The notes under the pieces were generated by a model. The model did no database searches. It was not told the DNA's origin and saw only the letters and a list, made by a program, of their open reading frames with translations. From Promethearchaeota archaeon (GTDB taxonomy: Archaea > Asgardarchaeota > Lokiarchaeia > Sigynarchaeales > SOKP01), in NCBI GenBank assembly GCA_004524515.1, contig SDNV01000166.1, positions 1 to 5,604 of the forward strand: a DNA stretch of 5,604 nucleotides. The letters are read 5' to 3'. This document shows, piece by piece, positions 1-5,327 of the stretch (the first letter of the stretch is position 1; every line of letters begins with the position of its first letter). A program made the position numbers and the translations under genes.

Positions 1-184
1 CTGCACTTACGTCAGATACAAAAAAATCCAAGATTTTTTGTAGATTCTTATCCAATTCTACTCGATCTAACCCATTTAACTGAAATCTTAAGTCTAAAAT
101 GCATTCAGCACAATAATTGGATTGTTGTTTTTCTTTGTCACCTAAATTTTTTCCGCAATTAAGGCATCGTATAAAATCTTCCAT
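1..184 (-). CDS. Small zinc-ribbon protein, N-terminal part (cut by window edge)
   Basis: An open frame begins at an ATG (184-182) and runs off the left edge, giving 61 residues that start MEDFIRCLNCGKN. Two CxxC knuckles, C7/C10 and C25/C28, lie 14 residues apart and form a typical four-cysteine zinc ribbon. A charged, probably helical stretch (LDRVELDKNLQKILDFF) follows. The frame was too short and incomplete to stand out as a long ORF, but the paired CxxC motifs and the absence of stops support it. It lies on the same strand as the ThrH gene, 84 bases downstream of it. A weak TATA-like stretch (about 220-226) could give it its own promoter. The family is not recognised. Zinc ribbons of this kind can bind nucleic acid or protein, and nothing here decides which. 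Confidence 0.72.
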   Translation of the reverse strand, partial: MEDFIRCLNCGKNLGDKEKQQSNYCAECILDLRFQLNGLDRVELDKNLQKILDFFVSDVSA

Positions 185-268
185 TTTCAACTATAATCAA
201 CTTTTCTTTTGTAGAAGTTAAATATTTCAAATTTAAAATTAAGTGCAAAAATTTCATCAAATTATTTT

Positions 269-880
269 CTAATAATTGAGACCGAGATGGTTCGCTAATC
301 TTTCTTGAAGTTTGGAAAAGTCTCGTATAATAGGGATTGTTGGATATTTTTTAGCAATGTTTTCTGGTGGGCGAAAAAGAATACCATATTGTGCTTCTAA
401 TAGCATATCTATATCTTTATAAGAATCACCTATAGCAATAATTTCATAATTCAATTTTTTGCAAGCTAAAATCGTCTTTTTTTTCATATCTTTTATCCGC
501 AGGTGATAATTTGTTATCCTATGATTCTCATCTGTTTCTAGATCATGACACATTATTAAAGGGAATCCAAGCTTTTTAATAATTGGCCAGAGGAATTCGA
601 TAAAACTGTCAGAAACTATAATTATTTGAGCAACAGATCTAATCCAATCTAAGAATTTTTTTGCTCCCTCGATAAGTTCCACATTTTTTACAATTTTTTG
701 AATATGTAATAATGAAATTTTATGTTCTTTTAGAATCTTTAATCTATTCTTCATAAGAAGATCGAAATTATCAATATCTCTGGTTGTCAATTTAAGCTCA
801 TTAATTCCAGTCGCTAAAGCTATGTTAATCCAAATTTCTGGTATAAATACACCTTCAAGATCAAAGCATATAATAAACAT
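269..880 (-). CDS. thrH: ThrH-like HAD phosphatase / phosphoserine:homoserine phosphotransferase
   Basis: The 203-residue protein closely follows the Pseudomonas ThrH pattern as I recall it, which is about 205 residues long. The N-terminus FDLEGVFIPEIW carries HAD motif I, with nucleophile D7 and Glu at position 9 where many relatives have Asp. TTRDI and LMKNRL follow, then motif II (S90-D91), motif III lysine near K130 (RIKDMKKKT), and motif IV GDSYKD (151-156), whose D152 and D156 should bind Mg2+. The APEN/PPEN-type loop is at 171-174. There is no signal peptide, so it is cytosolic. Known ThrH removes phosphate from phosphoserine and can pass it to homoserine. The start is fixed by motif I lying only 7 residues in. 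The gene begins 2 bases after the iscU stop, so the two are very likely co-transcribed. A supply of serine, and so cysteine, to IscS is an attractive but unproven link. A plain phosphoserine phosphatase role is the alternative. Confidence 0.88.
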   Translation of the reverse strand: MFIICFDLEGVFIPEIWINIALATGINELKLTTRDIDNFDLLMKNRLKILKEHKISLLHIQKIVKNVELIEGAKKFLDWIRSVAQIIIVSDSFIEFLWPIIKKLGFPLIMCHDLETDENHRITNYHLRIKDMKKKTILACKKLNYEIIAIGDSYKDIDMLLEAQYGILFRPPENIAKKYPTIPIIRDFSKLQERLANHLGLNY

Positions 881-882
881 AA

Positions 883-1320
883 TTATATTTCAGTACTATT
901 TTTTTCAAAAGAATTTTTCTTTAACCTATAATTTTCAATTGCTTTATGTAATCCATCAGCAGCTAAATTACTACAATGCATCTTGATTGGAGGTAAGCCA
1001 TCCAAAGCATTAGCAACGTCCTGTCTTGTTATATTCATGGCATCTTCCAACGTCTTTCCTTTTGCCAACTCTGTAATCATTGATGAAGTAGCAATAGCAG
1101 CACCACATCCAAAAGTTTGAAAAGAAATATCGTTAATCGCTTCTTTTCCATTTACTTCTTTAACTTTAATATATATGTACATAAGATCGCCACAGATAGG
1201 ATATAAGGAAATAAATGATTTTCATTTATTTTTTCCTACCTCCCCTATAGCGTCAGCAACTTTCATTTCACCCATATTTTTTGGGTTTCGGAAGTGTTCT
1301 AATACTTTTTCTGAATACAT
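883..1320 (-). CDS. iscU: Fe-S cluster scaffold IscU/NifU, interrupted by a 30-base intron-like element
   Basis: Exon 1 is 1320-1233, from the ATG of MYSEKVLEHFRNPKNM; exon 2 is 1202-883. Joined they make 408 bases, or 135 residues, the usual size of a stand-alone IscU. All expected landmarks appear: GEVG-N30-PICGD with ligands C33 and D35, FGCGAAIATSS with C62, and KMHCSN with H105 and C106. IscU assembles [2Fe-2S]/[4Fe-4S] clusters on these residues with sulfur from IscS. Without removal of 1232-1203 the frame meets TGA at 1224-1222. The only later ATG (1182-1180, residue 37) gives a 99-residue product lacking C33 and D35, which should not be a working scaffold. The desulfurase gene lies 52 bases upstream and thrH starts 2 bases downstream. 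A TATA-like TTTATAAAAG (1370-1361) may add an internal promoter. Product identity is certain from sequence; whether the transcript is spliced or the gene is broken is inference. Confidence 0.9.
1203..1232 (-). other. Candidate 30-base bulge-helix-bulge intron within iscU
   Basis: On the minus strand, bases 1231-1222 (AAATAAATGA) pair perfectly with 1218-1209 (TCATTTATTT) around an AAA loop. A 3-base bulge (AAA, 1234-1232) interrupts the 5' strand next to this helix. Then AGG (1237-1235) pairs with CCT (1208-1206), with a T·T mismatch as the fourth position. A 3-base bulge (ATA, 1204-1202) follows on the 3' strand. Archaeal tRNA-splicing endonuclease cuts such bulges after the second base. Here that gives cuts after 1233 and after 1203 and joins GGA-AAT-CCT, restoring Gly-Asn-Pro of the IscU motif. 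The junction is ambiguous by one base because A1232 and A1202 are equivalent. The outer helix is poor (G·T, G-C, then mismatch; alternatively ATAGG 1248-1244 with CCTAT 1200-1196), so this is at best a relaxed BHB. The element carries the in-frame TGA (1224-1222). Confidence 0.68.
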
Positions 1321-1360
1321 TAAATCAACTTATTAATAATTCAAATTTAATTTATTATAA

Positions 1361-1370
1361 CTTTTATAAA
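1361..1370 (-). promoter_or_regulatory. TATA-like box before iscU
   Basis: TTTATAAAAG reads on the minus strand just past the iscS stop codon. With archaeal spacing, transcription would begin near 1340, leaving about 20 bases before the iscU ATG at 1320. This would let iscU-thrH be expressed apart from iscS. The surroundings are AT-rich, so the match alone is weak. Confidence 0.4.
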
Positions 1371-1372
1371 CG

Positions 1373-2605
1373 TTAGCAGTGGGGGTCTTCATATAAATAT
1401 TTTACTCCTTTCTTAAGGGGGGACATTTTTCTTAAACGGGTAATTATTGGAGGAATTTTTTCTAGCAAATAATTGACATCCTCTTCTGTTGTAAATCGAC
1501 CCATAGTAATTCTTATTGATCCGTGAGCTTCTTCAGGTTTTTGTCCGATTGCTACTAATACATGTGATGGTTCAAGCGATTTTGAAGAACACGCTGAACC
1601 AGTAGAAACTGCTATTCCTTCCATATCCAAACTTAATAAGATAGATTCCCCTTCTATATACCTAAATCCTAAATTAACATTATTAGGAAGACGTTTGATT
1701 GGGTGTCCATTTAAAAAAACGTCATCTATTTTCCCAATAATAGAATTTATAATTTTGTCCCTATAATTTATTAATCTTAGCGCTTCTTCATTCATATTTT
1801 CTTTACATAACTCTACTGCTTTAGCGAAACCTGCAATTCCCGGTATATTCTCTGTACTTGATCTTAAATTTTTTTCATGACCTCCTCCATGAAGTAATGG
1901 TTCGATATATTTGCCCCGTTTCTTTTTAATTCCACCTCCTTTAATGTAAAGTAATCCCACCCCCTTAGGTCCATATAATTTATGAGCACTGGCTGAAAGT
2001 AAATCGACGTTTGTCTTTTTAACATCGATGGGGATCTTACCAAATGCTTGCACGGCATCAGTATGGAAAATTATATCATGTTTTTCAGCTATATCTCCAA
2101 TCTCTTTTATTGGTTCAATCGTACCAATTTCATTATTTGCAAACATTATTGAGATGAGGATAGTTTTATCTGTAATAGATTTCTCTAATTCGTCTAAATC
2201 AATCAATCCATAATTATCTACTTTCAAATAAGTCACTTTAAAACCGTTTTTTTCCAAATATTGACATGGATGTAATACTGCATGATGTTCTATTTGAGAA
2301 GATATTATATGATTCCCCCGCATTCTATTATTAAATGCTACTCCTTTAATTGCTAAGTTGTCAGATTCTGTTCCTGATGATGTAAAGAAAATCTCATCTA
2401 AATTAGCATTTATAAATAAACCAATTTTCTCTCTACATTCGTTTAGAACTTTTTGTGCTTTTAAACCATAAGTGTGTAAACTTGACGCATTTCCAAAAGT
2501 TTCTTTAAAATGAGTATTAATTTCCTCAATAACTTCTGGGTCCATAGGAGTAGTTGCCGCATAATCTAAATATACGTTTTTCATTAAATCTTCACTAAAA
2601 ACCAT
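1373..2605 (-). CDS. iscS: Cysteine desulfurase, IscS/NifS family
   Basis: This PLP enzyme converts cysteine to alanine and holds the sulfur as a persulfide for Fe-S assembly and other thiolation. The 410 residues contain the full family pattern: VYLDYAATTPMDP (11-23), FTSSGTESDN (74-83), EHHAVLHP with the PLP-stacking histidine (about H107/H108), D183 and Q186 in HTDAVQAFGK, and the PLP lysine K209 in SASAHKLYGPKG. RSSTEN (249-253 region) and the sulfur-carrying C339 in STGSACSSKSLEPSHVL follow. The short loop between C339 and SLEPSHV is IscS/NifS-like (group I). The likely true start may be the second Met (2584-2582): the family normally begins just before VYLDYAATTP, and a GTGA lies 9 bases ahead of that ATG. 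The longer start at 2605 would suit a leaderless message. The protein ends unusually in DPHC. The gene sits upstream of iscU and downstream of a MoaD-like gene, so IscU and possibly MoaD are its sulfur acceptors. Confidence 0.96.
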   Translation of the reverse strand: MVFSEDLMKNVYLDYAATTPMDPEVIEEINTHFKETFGNASSLHTYGLKAQKVLNECREKIGLFINANLDEIFFTSSGTESDNLAIKGVAFNNRMRGNHIISSQIEHHAVLHPCQYLEKNGFKVTYLKVDNYGLIDLDELEKSITDKTILISIMFANNEIGTIEPIKEIGDIAEKHDIIFHTDAVQAFGKIPIDVKKTNVDLLSASAHKLYGPKGVGLLYIKGGGIKKKRGKYIEPLLHGGGHEKNLRSSTENIPGIAGFAKAVELCKENMNEEALRLINYRDKIINSIIGKIDDVFLNGHPIKRLPNNVNLGFRYIEGESILLSLDMEGIAVSTGSACSSKSLEPSHVLVAIGQKPEEAHGSIRITMGRFTTEEDVNYLLEKIPPIITRLRKMSPLKKGVKYLYEDPHC

Positions 2606-2646
2606 TTTCTAAAATTTTAAATTAATTTATGTAAAAGATTTTAATC

Positions 2647-2700
2647 AAAAATTTAAAAAAATAGGCAAAATTTGCACATATTATATTAATATGTAAAAAA
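2647..2700 (-). terminator. Possible T-run terminator after moaD-like gene
   Basis: Going downstream from the moaD-like stop on the minus strand there are runs of six T (2700-2695), seven T (2661-2655) and five T (2651-2647). Archaeal RNA polymerase terminates at such tracts without needing a hairpin. The AT-rich background lowers confidence, and read-through into iscS remains possible. Confidence 0.35.
2665..2694. promoter_or_regulatory. Two adjacent inverted repeats between moaD-like gene and iscS
   Basis: GCAAA-A-TTTGC (2665-2675) abuts ACATATTA-TAT-TAATATGT (2676-2694), which has perfect 8-base arms with a 3-base spacer. They lie about 60-90 bases before the iscS start, ahead of a weak ATAAATTAA promoter-like stretch (2622-2630). 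Position and symmetry suit an operator for the iscS transcript. The T-runs on the minus strand on either side (2700-2695, 2661-2655) mean they could instead be part of the end of the upstream moaD-like transcript. No known regulator consensus was recognised. Confidence 0.35.
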
Positions 2701-2736
2701 TTGATAGTTTTGTTCAAGATTGATGCCAATTTTCAA

Positions 2737-3024
2737 TTAACCTCCCGCAATTGCCGGAAGAAAAGCTAACTCATCCCCATCTTGTAAAAGGGTTTCATAA
2801 TTTTCAGAAAATCGAATTTCTTTTCCATTTAAACTTAAAATGATATATTTGCTTAACTTATCCTCTGATATAAAAATAGTACTTTCAAAATCTTTACCAA
2901 ATTTTGTTTTTAATTCCTCAAGTAAATCTTTAAGTGTGGTTTTATTTTCAGCAGGTAATGTTATTTCATCTATGCCTGTAATATCTGCTAATAAAGACAG
3001 GAACAGTATTTTTATTGAAGACAT
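2737..3024 (-). CDS. MoaD/ThiS-family sulfur carrier (ubiquitin-like)
   Basis: The 95-residue protein has the MoaD plan: a beta start (MSSIKILFLSLLADITG), a central helix (TTLKDLLEELKTKFG, about 29-43), the beta strand YIILSLNGKEI (60-70), and LQDGDELAFLPAIAGG at the C-terminus. The terminal Gly-Gly is the site that is adenylated and turned into a thiocarboxylate by an E1-like enzyme. The sulfur then goes to molybdopterin or tungstopterin, thiazole, or tRNA; archaeal relatives (SAMPs) also modify proteins. The PAIAGG ending with the preceding DGDELAFLP favours MoaD over ThiS. No MoaE, MoeB or tungsten-enzyme gene is present here to settle the pathway. It lies upstream of iscS on the same strand with a 131-base gap, and divergent from the binding-protein gene at 3156. 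An IscS partnership is reasonable but inferred. The length and start fit the family. Confidence 0.88.
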   Translation of the reverse strand: MSSIKILFLSLLADITGIDEITLPAENKTTLKDLLEELKTKFGKDFESTIFISEDKLSKYIILSLNGKEIRFSENYETLLQDGDELAFLPAIAGG

Positions 3025-3040
3025 AAAAAAGCCTTTTTAA

Positions 3041-3050
3041 TTTAATATAT
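3041..3050 (-). promoter_or_regulatory. TATA-like box before moaD-like gene
   Basis: The minus strand reads ATATATTAAA about 17-26 bases before the ATG at 3024, which would suit a leaderless or near-leaderless message. The spacing is slightly short and the region is AT-rich, so this is tentative. Confidence 0.35.
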
Positions 3051-3101
3051 GAAATTCTTTTTTCAAGTTATTTATGGCAATTTTAACACTTAAAAATTAT
3101 G

Positions 3102-3118
3102 TTTATAATATTTAAATA
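3102..3118 (+). promoter_or_regulatory. TATA-like region before substrate-binding-like gene
   Basis: TTTATAATATTTAAATA offers two overlapping TATA-like boxes. Archaeal spacing would place transcription starts at roughly 3130-3140, leaving a leader of about 16-24 bases. No Shine-Dalgarno sequence precedes the GTG. Confidence 0.35.
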
Positions 3119-3155
3119 ATAATTCAGATTCGCTAATATTAAACAAAAAACTTAA

Positions 3156-4103
3156 GTGATTTTGATTAAAAAAGAAAAATTAAACATCGGGCACTTATCA
3201 ACCGCGTATCATACAAATTTTATATTGATGGCAAATAAAGATTTAAGGAAGGATCTTAAATGTGAGCTTAATTGGATATTATTTGGAACTGGTCCAGCGA
3301 TGGTTGAGGCTTTTAAGAAGGGTGAATTAGATATTGGATACATGGGATTACCTCCTGCTATTGTTAGTATAGATCAAGGAGCGGCTATAAAATGTGTCGC
3401 TGGAGGTCATGTTGAAGGAACAATTATGGTCAGTAAAATTGAATATAAGAACCTGAATGAGTTTAATGGTAATATACTAAACGTTTTATCCCAATTTAGA
3501 GGAAAATCAGTAGGCGTCACAAGCAAAGGATCAATACATGAAGTTATTTTAAGTTATTATTTAAACAAGTTTAATTTAAACAATCAAATTCAAGTCAATT
3601 ATTATAAACAAGCAGAATTTATTGCTTTAGATATGAAAAAGGATATAATTGAAGCAGGGGTAGGTACTCCAGCACTAGCTGTGTTTGCTTCAACCTTTCT
3701 AAATTCCCATATTATAATTCCTCCTAATAAGTTATGGGAGGATAATCCTAGTTATGGTATTTTTTGTAGTGAAGATCTAATCGATAAATATCCTGAAATT
3801 ATAATAAAATTTCTAACTCATCATAAAAAAGCGTCTAAATTACTTAGAATGAATCCTTCAGTAGCCGCTAAAAAAATTGCGAAAACTTTTGAAATTATCA
3901 ATAAGAATTATGCCAAATCAGTTATTGAGGTCTCTCCAAAATATTGTATTGCCCTTTCAGATGGATATGTTAAGTCCACAATGGAATTTGTCAAAACACT
4001 ATATAAGTTAGGTTATATTAAACATGATCTCGATCGCGACAAAATTTTTCATTTCAACTTTATCCATCAAGTGCATCTTGAAGAAGAGCATTATTCTAAT
4101 TAA
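3156..4103 (+). CDS. Substrate-binding-like protein (NMT1/SsuA/TauA type) without signal peptide
   Basis: The 315 residues match the periplasmic-binding-protein type II fold of the NMT1/THI5, SsuA and TauA group. They begin LNIGHLSTAYHTNFILMANKDL (9-30). The ligand-contact pattern FGTGPAMVEAFKKGELDIGYMGLPPAIV (43-70) follows, then FRGKSVGVTSKGSIHEVILSYYL (114-136) for the second lobe, and EAGVGTPALAVFAS (166-179). Such proteins usually deliver sulfonates, nitrate or bicarbonate-like anions, or thiamine precursors to an ABC transporter. Here there is no hydrophobic signal peptide or lipobox cysteine, and no permease or ATPase gene adjoins it. It may therefore act inside the cell as a ligand sensor or binding protein, or the export signal may be atypical. 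The start is GTG directly after an in-frame TAA (3153-3155), so the frame cannot extend upstream; TTG at 3162 is the only close alternative. It is divergent from the moaD-like gene. The ligand is unknown. Confidence 0.82.
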   Translation: MILIKKEKLNIGHLSTAYHTNFILMANKDLRKDLKCELNWILFGTGPAMVEAFKKGELDIGYMGLPPAIVSIDQGAAIKCVAGGHVEGTIMVSKIEYKNLNEFNGNILNVLSQFRGKSVGVTSKGSIHEVILSYYLNKFNLNNQIQVNYYKQAEFIALDMKKDIIEAGVGTPALAVFASTFLNSHIIIPPNKLWEDNPSYGIFCSEDLIDKYPEIIIKFLTHHKKASKLLRMNPSVAAKKIAKTFEIINKNYAKSVIEVSPKYCIALSDGYVKSTMEFVKTLYKLGYIKHDLDRDKIFHFNFIHQVHLEEEHYSN

Positions 4104-4221
4104 TTAAAATTACTCTTTATCCTATTGGACTAACAGAGAAAGAAGAATAGAAAAGAAATAAAACTCAATTTAAGGAAAAAATAGGTCGATTTCACCAAAT
4201 TCAGTTTTTAATGTAATAAAA

Positions 4222-4265
4222 ACCTTAAGGTGAGCTTTTAATTTAATTTTATTTTTCCTTTCTTA
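4222..4265 (+). terminator. Possible T-rich terminator after binding-protein gene
   Basis: A 10-base palindrome, ACCTTAAGGT (4222-4231), is followed by a T-rich tract (4236-4263) with runs of four and five T. This could end the transcript from 3156, though it lies about 120 bases past the stop codon. The rest of the 262-base gap up to 4365 shows only AT-rich sequence, with no RNA gene or frame I can support. Confidence 0.28.
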
Positions 4266-4365
4266 AAATTATTGGTCCAGATAAAAAATATACCAATGAT
4301 TTAAAAATTCATGTGCAATTTTTACATTCGAATTTACAATTAAAATTTTAATCCATTTTTTTTAT

Positions 4366-4635
4366 ATGGTGTTGAATAAATCTTCAATTAAAGAAATCAT
4401 ATCAATTATTGAAAAGAAAGAATATATCCCTCAAGTGTATATTAGTACTGATTCTATTTTCATTACCGTAAATAATATAATTTTGATTTTGATAAATAAC
4501 AATAAAAGAATAAGAATTTCAAGATCAACAAATCCAGCAGACTGTCGATGCCAATCTATTGTTTCTAAAGAAAAACTAGTTAATATCTTAAACTACCTCC
4601 CTATAAATTATATCAAATCAAATGAGCACTTATAA
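4366..4635 (+). CDS. Small hypothetical protein
   Basis: An 89-residue frame not recognised as any family. A charged N-terminal helix-like part (MVLNKSSIKEIISIIEKKEY) leads into alternating hydrophobic stretches, QVYISTDSIFITV (23-35) and NIILILI (37-43), that look like beta strands more than a membrane span. A polar stretch (NNNKRIRISRSTNPADCRCQ) with one CxC pair (C59, C61) comes next, then a final helix (KEKLVNILNYLPINYI). Codon choice is AT-rich like the neighbours, which does not separate a gene from a chance frame in such DNA. No Shine-Dalgarno sequence precedes the ATG; an AT-rich stretch 23-30 bases upstream could serve a leaderless message. It sits between the binding-protein and Lrp genes on the same strand. 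The balanced, fold-like composition makes a real gene somewhat more likely than not. Confidence 0.5.
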   Translation: MVLNKSSIKEIISIIEKKEYIPQVYISTDSIFITVNNIILILINNNKRIRISRSTNPADCRCQSIVSKEKLVNILNYLPINYIKSNEHL

Positions 4636-4650
4636 CTATTTTATATTAAT

Positions 4651-4678
4651 TTTAAATATTTAAAGTTTAAAATTTGAC
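4651..4678. promoter_or_regulatory. Palindromic candidate operator upstream of the Lrp gene
   Basis: The perfect 14-base palindrome TTTAAATATTTAAA (4651-4664) runs directly into GTTTAAAATTTGAC (4665-4678), a near-palindrome that recurs after the gene. The pair ends about 13 bases before the TATA-like box of the Lrp gene. Lrp-family proteins commonly bind AT-rich palindromes and regulate themselves, so autoregulation is plausible. Simple AT richness could also produce such symmetry. Confidence 0.38.
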
Positions 4679-4690
4679 ATCCTTGAATAT

Positions 4691-4704
4691 TTTTATTTAT
4701 ATTA
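4691..4704 (+). promoter_or_regulatory. TATA-like box for a leaderless Lrp-family message
   Basis: TTTTATTTATATTA is centred about 26 bases before the ATG at 4723, the standard archaeal distance from TATA box to transcription start. It implies that transcription starts at or beside the start codon. No Shine-Dalgarno sequence lies before the ATG, which agrees. This is the best-placed promoter in the window. Confidence 0.55.
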
Positions 4705-4722
4705 GGAATAATTAATATAAAT

Positions 4723-5286
4723 ATGGAATTAGATGATATTGATAAGCAAATTCTAAATGAGTTATTTAAAAATGGACGTGAAAGTTTAACTACATTAAAT
4801 CAAAAAATCTATAAAGATAATCGTGAACTTATGAGTCATACAGGTGTTAAAAAGAGAATTGTAAAGTTACGAGATTCAAATGTCCTTAAAATCCAAGGAA
4901 ATATTAATATTAGTACTCTTAATTATAAAGCATGTTTTATTCTTCTCGAAATGAAAAATTATGATTATGTAAAAAAAATCCTTGAAGAATATTCAGAATG
5001 CCCCCGAGTTTTTCTATTAGCACAAATTACCGGGCAATATAATATAATAATGGGAATAATAGGTCAAAGTATCGATGTTTTACACAGATACATAAATTAT
5101 TGCGGACCTACTAATAAAGAAGGAGTTTTGCATTCTCAAATTTTATTCACTTCTAATCTTGAAATGCCTGAATTTTTACCTATAAAACTGTTTAGTAAAA
5201 AAAGTCAAGAAGAAAAATGTGGAAATGTATGTCAAGATTGTGAAGCATTCTTAGACGGAGAATGTGACGGATGTGGCAACTTTTAA
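4723..5286 (+). CDS. Lrp/AsnC-family transcription regulator with C-terminal five-cysteine cluster
   Basis: The 187-residue protein has an N-terminal winged-helix DNA-binding domain (DDIDKQILNELFKNGR, 4-19; HTGVKKRIVKLRDSNVLKIQGNIN, about 39-62). An Lrp/AsnC ligand-binding (RAM) domain follows, with the strand ACFILLEM (70-77), FLLAQITGQYNIIMGI (97-112) in place of the usual G-YD motif, and the final strand LHSQILFTSNLE. The typical family length ends near residue 155. Here a tail adds C166, C170, C173, C181 and C184 (CX3CX2CX7CX2C), with GECDGCGNF at the end. This could bind zinc or an Fe-S cluster and make the regulator respond to redox or cluster status. That role is inferred and would suit the nearby Fe-S genes. 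Archaeal Lrp proteins form dimers or octamers and may repress or activate. Start: a TATA-like box lies about 26 bases upstream of the ATG. The small gene at 4366 precedes it by 87 bases. Confidence 0.9.
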   Translation: MELDDIDKQILNELFKNGRESLTTLNQKIYKDNRELMSHTGVKKRIVKLRDSNVLKIQGNINISTLNYKACFILLEMKNYDYVKKILEEYSECPRVFLLAQITGQYNIIMGIIGQSIDVLHRYINYCGPTNKEGVLHSQILFTSNLEMPEFLPIKLFSKKSQEEKCGNVCQDCEAFLDGECDGCGNF

Positions 5287-5293
5287 TGTGATT

Positions 5294-5323
5294 CTTTTTT
5301 CATCTTTTATTTTTATATTTTTT
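5294..5323 (+). terminator. T-run terminator after the Lrp gene
   Basis: Starting 8 bases past the stop codon are runs of six T (5295-5300), four T (5305-5308), five T (5310-5314) and six T (5318-5323) on the plus strand. Consecutive T-tracts close behind a gene are the usual archaeal termination signal. No GC-rich hairpin is present or needed. Confidence 0.5.
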
Positions 5324-5327
5324 GAAA

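Noticed and set aside
1222..1224. TGA in iscU read as selenocysteine or stop read-through
   Set aside because: Decoding it would add ten residues in the middle of the invariant GNPxCGD loop, next to the ligand cysteine. No family member has such an insert and the hairpin surrounds the TGA instead of following it.
1203..1232. Translational bypass (ribosome hop) over the 30-base element
   Set aside because: Bypass normally needs matching take-off and landing codons. The Gly codon GGA before the element has no match just before CCT (TAT is there), so the BHB reading explains the junction better.
1203..1232. iscU as a simple pseudogene caused by a frameshift
   Set aside because: There is no frameshift: the insertion is a multiple of three and both flanks show fully conserved IscU sequence without other damage. 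A recent disabling insertion cannot be excluded and is kept as the alternative.
1864..2058. Short minus-strand frame of 64 codons
   Set aside because: It lies wholly inside iscS in another frame, with low-complexity content and no family features; a shadow of the desulfurase gene.
2028..2213. Short plus-strand frame of 61 codons
   Set aside because: It is antisense to conserved iscS sequence and has no promoter or start signal.
2840..3040. Short plus-strand frame of 66 codons
   Set aside because: It is antisense to the moaD-like gene, whose own protein is clearly recognised.
4222..4231. Palindrome ACCTTAAGGT as an operator
   Set aside because: A single 10-base palindrome far from any start codon (over 130 bases) and unique in the window; mentioned only as part of a possible transcript end.
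4104..4365. Hidden RNA gene or split gene in the longest spacer
   Set aside because: No tRNA-like T-arm, no box C/D pair with suitable spacing, and no frame with recognisable motifs was found by eye; a covariance-model search would be decisive.
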